Below are positions 57,487-64,000 of a DNA stretch of 64,000 nt, piece after piece. The first letter of the stretch is position 1, and every line of letters begins with the position of its first letter. Source of the DNA: Qipengyuania vulgaris (GTDB lineage Bacteria > Pseudomonadota > Alphaproteobacteria > Sphingomonadales > Sphingomonadaceae); NCBI RefSeq assembly GCF_009827325.1, contig NZ_WTYC01000004.1, positions 124,001 through 188,000 on the forward strand. The letters run 5' to 3'. Under the pieces are notes generated by a model. It did no database searches, was not told the DNA's origin, and worked only from the letters and a program-made list of their open reading frames with translations. Made by a program: the position numbers and the translations under genes.

Positions 57487-58902
57487 ATGGCTGACACCCA
57501 ATACGACGTCATCGTTCTCGGCTCCGGACCCGGCGGCTATGTCTCGGCGATCCGCTGCGCGCAGCTGGGGCTGAAGACCGCCATCGTCGAACGCGAACTG
57601 CTGGGCGGCATCTGCCTCAACTGGGGCTGCATCCCGACCAAGGCGCTGCTGCGCTCGGCAGAGATCCTGCACTATGCCCAGCACGCGAAGGATTACGGGT
57701 TGAAGATCGCGGGCGAAATCGAAGCCGACCTCGAAGCAGTGGTGAAACGCAGCCGCGGCGTGGCCAAGCAATTGAACCAGGGCGTCACGCACCTGATGAA
57801 GAAGAACAAGATCGCGGTGCATATGGGGGAGGGCACTCTGACCGGCCCGACCAGCCTGACCGTGAAAGGCGAGAAGGGCGAGGAAAAGCTCTCCGCCAAG
57901 CACATCATCGTCGCCACCGGAGCGCGGGCGCGCGACCTCCCCTTCGCCAAGACGGACGGCAAGCGCGTGTGGACCTATCGCCATGCGATGACGCCGAGCG
58001 AGATGCCGAAGAAACTGCTGGTGATCGGCAGCGGCGCGATCGGCATCGAGTTCGCCAGCTTCTACAATGACATGGGTTGCGACGTGACCGTGGTCGAAAT
58101 GCTCGACCGGATCGTGCCGGTGGAAGACAAGGATGTTTCGGCCTTCCTCGAAAAGAACCTGACCAAGCAGGGCATGACGATCATGACCGGCGCGGGCGTC
58201 GAAGACCTGAAGGTTTCGGACAGCGGCGTGAAGGCCAAGATCAAGGACGCGAAGGGCAAGACTTCGGAAACCGAATTCAGCCACTGCATCGTCGCCATCG
58301 GCATCGTTCCGAACACCGAGAATATCGGCCTCGAAAAGCTGGCCGAAATGGACCGCGGCTTCATCCAGATCGACGACTACGGACGCACCAAGTCGAAGGG
58401 CCTGTGGGCCATCGGCGATTGCACGCCCGGACCATGGCTGGCGCACAAGGCCAGCCATGAAGGCGTCACCACCGCTGAGGCCATCGCCAAGGAACTGGGT
58501 AACAAGGACGTCCACCCGCATCCGCTCGACCGCAACAACATCCCGGGCTGCACCTATTGCCACCCGCAGATCGCCAGCGTCGGCCTGACCGAAGCCAAGG
58601 CGAAGGAAGCGGGTTACGAAGTGAAGGCAGGCACCTTCCCCTTCATCGGCAACGGCAAGGCTATCGCGCTGGGCGAGGCGGAAGGCTTCGTGAAAACCGT
58701 GTTCGACGCGAAGACCGGCGAACTGCTGGGCGCCCACATGGTCGGCGCGGAAGTGACCGAGATGATCCAGGGCTTCGTCGTCGGCAAGACGCTGGAGACC
58801 ACCGAGGCCGAATTGATGCAGACGGTCTTCCCGCATCCGACCATCAGCGAAAGCATGCACGAAAGCGTGCTTGCGAGCTACGGGCGGGCGCTGCATATCT
58901 GA
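57487..58902 (+). CDS. lpdA: Dihydrolipoyl dehydrogenase (E3)
   Basis: E3 reoxidises dihydrolipoamide of 2-oxoacid dehydrogenase complexes with NAD+. The 471-residue protein has the N-terminal FAD motif DVIVLGSGPGGYVSAIRCAQ, redox disulfide Cys43-Cys48 (GGICLNWGCIPTKALL), the NAD motif LLVIGSGAIGIEFASFY and the C-terminal dimer His-Glu region VFPHPTISESMHESV. It is separated from the thioesterase gene by 274 bp containing the repeat cluster, so it likely has its own promoter. Confidence 0.95.
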   Translation: MADTQYDVIVLGSGPGGYVSAIRCAQLGLKTAIVERELLGGICLNWGCIPTKALLRSAEILHYAQHAKDYGLKIAGEIEADLEAVVKRSRGVAKQLNQGVTHLMKKNKIAVHMGEGTLTGPTSLTVKGEKGEEKLSAKHIIVATGARARDLPFAKTDGKRVWTYRHAMTPSEMPKKLLVIGSGAIGIEFASFYNDMGCDVTVVEMLDRIVPVEDKDVSAFLEKNLTKQGMTIMTGAGVEDLKVSDSGVKAKIKDAKGKTSETEFSHCIVAIGIVPNTENIGLEKLAEMDRGFIQIDDYGRTKSKGLWAIGDCTPGPWLAHKASHEGVTTAEAIAKELGNKDVHPHPLDRNNIPGCTYCHPQIASVGLTEAKAKEAGYEVKAGTFPFIGNGKAIALGEAEGFVKTVFDAKTGELLGAHMVGAEVTEMIQGFVVGKTLETTEAELMQTVFPHPTISESMHESVLASYGRALHI

Positions 58903-58930
58903 CGCCTGAACGGGGGAGGGCGAGACACCA

Positions 58931-60787
58931 GTGACCAGTTTCCTGATACTCGCTTTCGTCCTCCTGATTGCCGGGGTGGTGGCGGTGCCGCTGGCCAGCC
59001 GGTTCGGGCTTGGCTCGGTGCTCGGTTATCTGCTCGCCGGAATGGCGATCAGCCCGCTTCTCGGCGCATTGCGTGTCGATGTGGAGGCGCTGCAGGTCTT
59101 TGCCGAGTTCGGTGTTGTGATGATGTTGTTCATCATCGGCCTGGAGATGGAACCCAAACGCCTGTGGGCGATGCGCGGCAAGCTGCTCGGGCTCGGCGGA
59201 GGGCAGGTGCTGCTGACTACGCTGGCGATCACCGGGATCGCGCTGCTCGATGCACAGCCGTGGCAGACCGCGCTGGCCATCGGCATGGTTCTGGCGCTCT
59301 CCTCCACCGCGATCATCATGCAGACGCTCACCGAAAAGAACCTGCTGAAGAGCGAGGGCGGGGAGGCCAGCTTCTCCGTGCTGCTGGTGCAGGACGTGGC
59401 CGTCATCCCGATCCTGGCATTGCTGCCGCTGCTCGCCATGCCAGACCTCTATGGAAGCGGGGCTGCTCACGGGGGCGGAGGGCATGGCGGAATAGACCTG
59501 ACCGAACCTATGCCCGTCTGGCTTGCCGCCGTATCGCGCATCGCCGCCGTCGCGGCAGTCATCGCCATCGGCATTTTCGCGATCCGGCCGCTGTTCCGAT
59601 ACATCGCAGCTGCAAACCTGCGCGAACTCTTCACCGCCGCAGCATTGGTAGTGGTGATCGGTATCGCACTGCTCATGTCGCTGGTCGGCCTCTCGCCTGC
59701 CCTCGGTGCTTTCGTGGCTGGCGTGGTCCTCGCGACAAGCGAATACCGCCACGAGCTCGAGAGCGACATCGATCCCTTCAAGGGCCTGTTGCTCGGGCTC
59801 TTCTTCATCACCGTCGGCGCGGGGATCGACTTCGCACTGGCCAGCGAGATGTGGGGCAGCGTGCTCTTCTGGGCCGCCATCATCATCGCCGCCAAATTCG
59901 CCGTCCTGCTGTCGGTAGGGTGGCTATACGGTCTTCGCAGACAGGCTCTCTGGCTCTTCGCCCTCAGTCTGCCCCAGGCCGGCGAGTTCGCCTTCGTCCT
60001 TATCGCCTTTGCGGTTGGCAATTCCGTCTTCCCCGCCGCGCTGGCCGACCTCCTGTTGCTGGTCGTGGCATTGACCATGCTGGTGACCCCGCTGCTCTTC
60101 ATCCTCTACGACAAGGTCATCGCCCACGCGCTCTGCGAAGGGGAAGGGCGCGAGGCCGATACGATCGAGGAAGAGAACCCGGTCATCATCGCTGGGCGCG
60201 GGCGCGTCGGCGGGATCGTCGACCGGATGCTGCAGGCGGCGGGCTACTCGACCACGGTGATCGATTACGACAGCAAGCAGCTCGAAATCGGCCGCAAGTT
60301 CGGGTTCCGCACCTATTTCGGGGATGCCACGCGGCCCGACCTGCTGCATTCGGCGGGGATCGAGAAGGCAAAGCTGCTAGTGGTCGCTCTCGACGAGCGT
60401 GAGCAGATCGACCGGCTCGTGAAGCACGTGATCCAGAACCATCCTCAGGTTCATGTCACCGCACGCGCCATCGACCGCAATCATGTATACGTGCTTTGGG
60501 CCTATGGCTGCCGCGACGTCATCCGCGAGACTTACGACAGCAGCCTGCGCATGGGACGCTCCGCCTACGAGGCGCTGGGGATGACCCGCCAGCAGGCGAT
60601 GGCTGCAAAGGATGCGTTCGAGGACATGGACAGGAAGTTCATGCCCGAAGTCGCCAATCTCTATCGGCTTGATATCCCCTATGACGAAAACGAACCCTTG
60701 ATGGCGAGGGTCAAGGAATTGCGTAAGGACTGGGACCCGGTACTGCGCGAACAGATGGATGCCATCTTGAAGCGCGAGGGCCATTAA
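58931..60787 (+). CDS. CPA2 family monovalent cation:proton antiporter (KefB/KefC-like)
   Basis: The 618-residue protein begins at GTG 58931. It has 12-13 membrane segments in the first about 400 residues, including AVSRIAAVAAVIAIGIFAIRPL and the ALGAFVAGVVLATSEYRHELESDIDPFKGLLLGLFF motif. A loop after the sixth segment is His/Gly-rich (AAHGGGGHGG). A cytosolic TrkA-N/RCK domain follows, with GRGRVGGIVDRMLQAAGYSTTVIDYD and the aspartate DARR-like region. A glutathione-gated K+ efflux role (KefC-type) or Na+/H+ exchange is possible. The operon context does not decide. Confidence 0.87.
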   Translation: MTSFLILAFVLLIAGVVAVPLASRFGLGSVLGYLLAGMAISPLLGALRVDVEALQVFAEFGVVMMLFIIGLEMEPKRLWAMRGKLLGLGGGQVLLTTLAITGIALLDAQPWQTALAIGMVLALSSTAIIMQTLTEKNLLKSEGGEASFSVLLVQDVAVIPILALLPLLAMPDLYGSGAAHGGGGHGGIDLTEPMPVWLAAVSRIAAVAAVIAIGIFAIRPLFRYIAAANLRELFTAAALVVVIGIALLMSLVGLSPALGAFVAGVVLATSEYRHELESDIDPFKGLLLGLFFITVGAGIDFALASEMWGSVLFWAAIIIAAKFAVLLSVGWLYGLRRQALWLFALSLPQAGEFAFVLIAFAVGNSVFPAALADLLLLVVALTMLVTPLLFILYDKVIAHALCEGEGREADTIEEENPVIIAGRGRVGGIVDRMLQAAGYSTTVIDYDSKQLEIGRKFGFRTYFGDATRPDLLHSAGIEKAKLLVVALDEREQIDRLVKHVIQNHPQVHVTARAIDRNHVYVLWAYGCRDVIRETYDSSLRMGRSAYEALGMTRQQAMAAKDAFEDMDRKFMPEVANLYRLDIPYDENEPLMARVKELRKDWDPVLREQMDAILKREGH

Positions 60788-60885
60788 TCCGCCGCCGTGC
60801 GATTTGGCGCTGGCCGCTAACGCTTGGTCGCATGGTCTGGCGCCGTTCTCCCCGACAACCGTTTGGTTTTCGAGGAGTTAATTCA

Positions 60886-61065
60886 ATGGAATACGAAATT
60901 CTGGATGAGCCGCAGGGCCTTGATGAGGATGACGAAGCGACGCGTGACGGCGGATTGACGGAAGACCACATCGCGCTGAAGAATCAGTCGAGCGTGAAGC
61001 CGCAGGACTATCCTCGCCCGGATCGGCGCGACGGCTCGCTCATCGTTCCAAAACAGGCGGAATAG
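60886..61065 (+). CDS. Small acidic protein, unknown function
   Basis: The gene starts at ATG 60886, with GAGGAG at 60872-60877, and encodes 59 residues beginning MEYEILDEPQGLDEDDEATRDG. It contains PRPDRRDGSLIVPKQAE at the end and is hydrophilic with no signal or membrane segment. I do not recognise it, but the good ribosome site and a following tRNA on the other strand make it a credible gene. It could be a small regulatory or ribosome-associated protein; this is open. Confidence 0.55.
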   Translation: MEYEILDEPQGLDEDDEATRDGGLTEDHIALKNQSSVKPQDYPRPDRRDGSLIVPKQAE

Positions 61066-61066
61066 C

Positions 61067-61156
61067 TGGCGGACAGGGTGGGATTCGAACCCACGAAGGG
61101 CTTGCACCCTTGCCGGTTTTCAAGACCGGTGCATTCAACCGCTCTGCCACCTGTCC
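61067..61156 (-). tRNA. tRNA-Ser (UGA)
   Basis: On the minus strand the molecule runs GGACAGG at the 5' acceptor, a D-arm AGAGCGG, anticodon stem ACCGG around loop CTTGAAA (anticodon TGA), a long variable arm typical of serine tRNA, T-arm with GGGTTCGAATCCC, then CCTGTCC, discriminator G, and an encoded CCA. The length is about 90 nt. Confidence 0.95.
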
Positions 61157-61284
61157 GCGAGCGGAAAGCGGGCTAGCCAAATCGAATTGGAATGTCACCT
61201 GCGACTTGTCGGAACCCCGTTCTGCCTCCCAGCGTAAGGCTCTATGACATTTGCCATTCATCTAGGGCCTGCAAGAACACACTC

Positions 61285-62304
61285 ATGAAATTTCGAAAGC
61301 TACTCACTCTCGCCAGCGCAATGCTTCTCGGGCTACCAGCCGCTCCACTGGCTGCTCAGGATATGTCTTTCGACGCTTATATGCAGTTGCTTATGGCTCG
61401 AGCACGTGCCGAGGGTGTCAGCGAAGCGACGATCCAGAGAATGACTGCAGGCTTAGCGCCAAGTCAGCGTGTCATTGAGCTCGATCAGTCGCAGCCTGGT
61501 TCATCGAGTGGATCGGGCTATCCGCCTCTGGCTCCCTACATCGCGACGCATGTCGATAGAGCCCGGATCAACGGCGGGCGCAGGGAGTTCGCCAATTGGC
61601 GCAGCACCCTCTCTGCCGTGGAGCGTGAATACGGTGTCCCGGGCGAGGTCATCGTCGCGATCTGGGGTCACGAAACGGCTTATGGCAGAGTAAAGGGCGG
61701 CTTCGACCTGTCGCAGGCTCTTGCAACGCTGGCATGGGAAGGGCGGCGCCGCGAACTTTTCTCCGGCGAATGGGTTGATCTCATGAAGGTTGCCGACAAG
61801 GGATATTCCCGCGGCGAGCTTCAGGGAAGCTGGGCCGGTGCCTTCGGCAATCCGCAATTCCTACCCAGTGTGTATTTGCGGCTTGCCGCGGATGGCGATG
61901 GCGACGGTCGTGCCGACATCATGAATAACAGCGCCGATGCACTGGCATCGATCGCGAACTATTTCCGCGATGCAGGCTGGCGCCAAGGGCAGCCTTGGGG
62001 AGTCCGTGCCTATGTTCCTTCTGGTTTCAATGTGGATCGTTACCGGACAGATCTCGTCGCACCTGTATGTCCGCGAGTTCACGAGCGGCACAGCCAGTAC
62101 AAGACCGCAGCGGAATGGCGCGCCCTGGGTGTGCAGCCGCAACAGCCTCTGGCAGACGACACTCTCGTTACACTGTTCCAGCCCGATGGCCCAGGCACCC
62201 CCGCATGGCTCCTTACGAGCAACTACCGTGTGATCCTTGAGTATAATTGTTCGAATTACTATGCGATGAGCGTCGGCTTGCTGGCTGACGAAATCACGCG
62301 CTAA
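61285..62304 (+). CDS. Lytic murein transglycosylase, GH103 (MltB-like)
   Basis: The 339-residue protein begins at ATG 61285, with signal peptide KLLTLASAMLLGLPAAPLAAQ. The GH103 core has the catalytic Glu130 in VAIWGHETAYGR and the family motif GSWAGAFGNPQFLPSVYLRL. It cleaves the MurNAc-GlcNAc bond of peptidoglycan with formation of an anhydro end. It lies just upstream of the carboxypeptidase gene and divergent from tRNA-Ser. No lipobox is present, so it is probably soluble in the periplasm. Confidence 0.92.
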   Translation: MKFRKLLTLASAMLLGLPAAPLAAQDMSFDAYMQLLMARARAEGVSEATIQRMTAGLAPSQRVIELDQSQPGSSSGSGYPPLAPYIATHVDRARINGGRREFANWRSTLSAVEREYGVPGEVIVAIWGHETAYGRVKGGFDLSQALATLAWEGRRRELFSGEWVDLMKVADKGYSRGELQGSWAGAFGNPQFLPSVYLRLAADGDGDGRADIMNNSADALASIANYFRDAGWRQGQPWGVRAYVPSGFNVDRYRTDLVAPVCPRVHERHSQYKTAAEWRALGVQPQQPLADDTLVTLFQPDGPGTPAWLLTSNYRVILEYNCSNYYAMSVGLLADEITR

Positions 62305-62400
62305 CCCGGCGATCGGGGAAAGACGCTCCCGCCTCTCGCCAATGGCGGGACGCGGGGCTATAGCTCTTCGCGAACCACATCTTCGATAGGGAACACCGCC

Positions 62401-63591
62401 TTGGGCGGTGCGGAGCGCTCCTTGCAACCCATCTTGCGTTATCTGGCCCCATTCTGTGCAGCCGCTTTCATGGCCGTTGCTCCGGCACGGTCTCAAGAAA
62501 AGGTCATGCCAATCCTGCCGCCCTCAGCGGAAGTGGCCCCCATCGCCTATCTGTTCGATGTAACCAGCGGTCAGGTATTGTTGGAACGGGAAGCGGACAG
62601 ACGCTTCATGCCCGCGTCGATCACCAAGGTCATGACCACCTTCCTCGCTTTCGAGTGGATGGAGGAAGGAAGGATCGTGCCCCAGCAAAGCTTCACGATC
62701 CGGCCCGAATTGTGGAAGAAATGGAACAACGTCGGATCAACCATGTTCCTCGCCCACGACGCCCGCGTCACGGTTGACGATCTGTTACACGGCGTAACGA
62801 CGGTCTCGGCCAACGATGGTGCTGCTGCTCTCGCAGACGGTGCCGCCGGCTCGATCGATGACTGGGTCGCCGCAATGAATGAGAAGGCCGAAGAAATCGG
62901 CATGCGGGACAGCCGCTTCGGAACTCCGAACGGATGGATGGATGACGGCAGGACTTTCACGACCGCGCGCGACCTGACGATGTTGGCGACCCATATGCTC
63001 CGTCGTCATCCGGTGAAATACCGCCATTTCGTCGGCCAGCGCGAATTTACCTACAACGAAATAACCCAGCCAAACCATGACCCGATCAGCGGCATCGTTG
63101 CGGGCGCAGACGGCATCAAGACCGGGTTCACCAATCAGGCTGGCTACGGATTTCTGGGATCTGCTCAACGGGACGGTCGCAGGCTGGTTATGGTGGTTGC
63201 AGGCAGTCCGCGCGCCCGCGATCGCAACCGCGCTGCCCGCGACCTCCTAGAGTGGGGTTTCACCCGCTTCGAGCAACATCGGGTGTTTTCACCTGATGCT
63301 CTCGTGGCATCCGCCGAAGTGCAGGGTGGGGACGCAAGGGAAGTAGCCTTGCTCGCGCCCCAGGGCATCTATGTTGATCTTCCCACTGAAGCCCGGCGCG
63401 ATGTAACCTTGAAGGTCACCTATGATGGTCCGCTCCGTGCTCCCATAAGAAAGGGCGAGCGTGTTGCGGAGCTAGTTGTGGCGATTGACGGTATGCCCGA
63501 TTTCAGCGTGCCTCTAGTCGCCCGCGAGGGGGTGGCGGAGGCCGGTTTCGGACGCCGGCTACTCAATGGCGTGTTGGGCTGGATCACGTGA
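62401..63591 (+). CDS. dacC: D-alanyl-D-alanine carboxypeptidase (PBP5/6-type)
   Basis: The 396-residue protein has the three penicillin-binding motifs: SxxK as SITK (Ser73-Lys76 counted from the TTG start), SxN as SAN in GVTTVSANDGAAALA, and KTG in GADGIKTGFTNQAGYG. The length and C-terminal beta domain (VALLAPQGIYVDLPTEARRDVT) fit PBP5/PBP6. A signal peptide (YLAPFCAAAFMAVAPARS) sends it to the periplasm. The start is uncertain: the TTG at 62401 is used, but TTG 62422 or 62434 are possible. The stop overlaps the tmk start by 1 nt. Confidence 0.92.
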   Translation: MGGAERSLQPILRYLAPFCAAAFMAVAPARSQEKVMPILPPSAEVAPIAYLFDVTSGQVLLEREADRRFMPASITKVMTTFLAFEWMEEGRIVPQQSFTIRPELWKKWNNVGSTMFLAHDARVTVDDLLHGVTTVSANDGAAALADGAAGSIDDWVAAMNEKAEEIGMRDSRFGTPNGWMDDGRTFTTARDLTMLATHMLRRHPVKYRHFVGQREFTYNEITQPNHDPISGIVAGADGIKTGFTNQAGYGFLGSAQRDGRRLVMVVAGSPRARDRNRAARDLLEWGFTRFEQHRVFSPDALVASAEVQGGDAREVALLAPQGIYVDLPTEARRDVTLKVTYDGPLRAPIRKGERVAELVVAIDGMPDFSVPLVAREGVAEAGFGRRLLNGVLGWIT

Positions 63592-64000
63592 TGCGTGGCA
63601 AGTTCATCGCTTTCGAAGGCGGGGAAGGGATGGGCAAATCCACCCAGGCGCGCCTTTTGTGTGACGCACTCGAAAAGCGCGGGATCACGGTGACATCAAC
63701 TCGCGAGCCCGGCGGAACTCCCGGTGCAGAGGCAATCCGCCGCCTACTTCTCGACCCACCTGGCGATGGCTGGGGAGCCGAGGCAGAAGCCTTGCTGTTT
63801 GCAGCTGCGCGCGCCGATCATGTCGCTCGCCTGATACTCCCAACAGTGGATGCAGGGGGCTGGATTGTTTGCGATCGTTTCCTCGACTCGAGCCGTGCCT
63901 ATCAGGGTGCAGCCGGCTTGTTGGGGGATAAGCGGGTCCGCACTCTCCATGAGATCGGAAGCGGCAGCCTGTTGCCCGACCTCACCATCGTGATCGGGGC
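63591..64000 (+). CDS. tmk: Thymidylate kinase, 3' end cut by the window
   Basis: Only the first about 136 residues are present, and the gene runs off the window. The start is ATG 63591 in TGATG, overlapping the dacC stop. The visible part has the P-loop FEGGEGMGKSTQARLL, REPGGTPGAEAIRRLLL, WIVCDRFLDSSRAYQGAAG and DLTIVIG, which define dTMP kinase. It phosphorylates dTMP to dTDP for DNA synthesis. Confidence 0.93.
   Translation, partial: MRGKFIAFEGGEGMGKSTQARLLCDALEKRGITVTSTREPGGTPGAEAIRRLLLDPPGDGWGAEAEALLFAAARADHVARLILPTVDAGGWIVCDRFLDSSRAYQGAAGLLGDKRVRTLHEIGSGSLLPDLTIVIG

Noticed and set aside
57243-57494. 83-codon frame over the repeats before lpd
   Set aside because: The reading is repeat-derived (QADTNSRQADADTR), with no ribosome site; regulatory DNA is the simpler reading.
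57352-58896. 514-codon minus-strand frame over lpd
   Set aside because: It is the antisense of lpd with no ribosome site or recognisable domain.

Overview
The window is a contiguous, GC-rich, gene-dense stretch of bacterial chromosome. It looks like an alphaproteobacterium of the order Sphingomonadales, most likely an Erythrobacter/Qipengyuania-like member of the Erythrobacteraceae. The basis is the protein complement (PhaR, ComF beside a small SAM methyltransferase, a DOMON-like protein, a vgr-related HExxH protein, GH103 lytic transglycosylase, archaeal-type ProRS, the PDC E2 style) and promoter style; the genus is inference. I see no rRNA, CRISPR array, insertion sequence, integrase-bearing island or phage genes. 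Almost all of it is core or near-core genome, with many 1-8 nt gene overlaps and frequent GTG/TTG starts.

Layout. 0-9.6 kb: ppdK, a methyltransferase divergent from comF, a 346-bp interval holding a probable minus-strand structured RNA with a UUCG-loop terminator, hisI, a MerR/LiuR-like regulator followed by an acyl-CoA dehydrogenase, then cysK translationally coupled to an MFS exporter. 9.7-18.2 kb: PilZ protein, tyrS, a DOMON-like/NamZ-like pair, a VWA (CoxE-like) gene and its probable MoxR ATPase partner separated by an opposite-strand soluble chemoreceptor gene, and an alpha/beta hydrolase-OsmC fusion. 18.2-21.1 kb: a three-gene signalling operon (CHASE3 kinase, single-domain response regulator, REC-HisKA_2 kinase whose frame lacks a canonical start). 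21.1-31.6 kb: parE plus a small membrane protein, an LpoA-like lipoprotein divergent from rsmI-yraN, gshB, a DedA protein, xerC-hemW, a CAP-domain protein, rdgB-rph.

31.7-41.2 kb is a proteostasis region: hrcA-grpE and, 5 kb on, dnaK-dnaJ, with RpoH-type promoter candidates before hrcA and dnaK. Between them lie a DUF885 peptidase, a glycine-zipper lipoprotein, an indoleamine 2,3-dioxygenase, an HExxH protein and a PCu(A)C copper chaperone. 41.2-54.6 kb: patatin-like protein, radA, cvpA, a degenerate IscU-like protein, an MHS-type MFS transporter, alr, phaR, proS, an M28 peptidase and rnr. 54.6-64 kb: a universal stress protein, the E2 and E3 subunits of a 2-oxoacid dehydrogenase complex with two small genes between them, a CPA2 antiporter, tRNA-Ser(UGA), a GH103 lytic transglycosylase, a D,D-carboxypeptidase and the 5' part of tmk, cut by the window end.

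I do not see a clear-cut new defence or biosynthetic system. The items most worth a second look are the structured RNA at about 4.26-4.49 kb, the kinase that appears to start at ATA inside an ATAG overlap, the IscU-like protein lacking two key active-site residues, the phased 10-bp repeats upstream of lpd, and the hairpin abutting the cvpA start codon.
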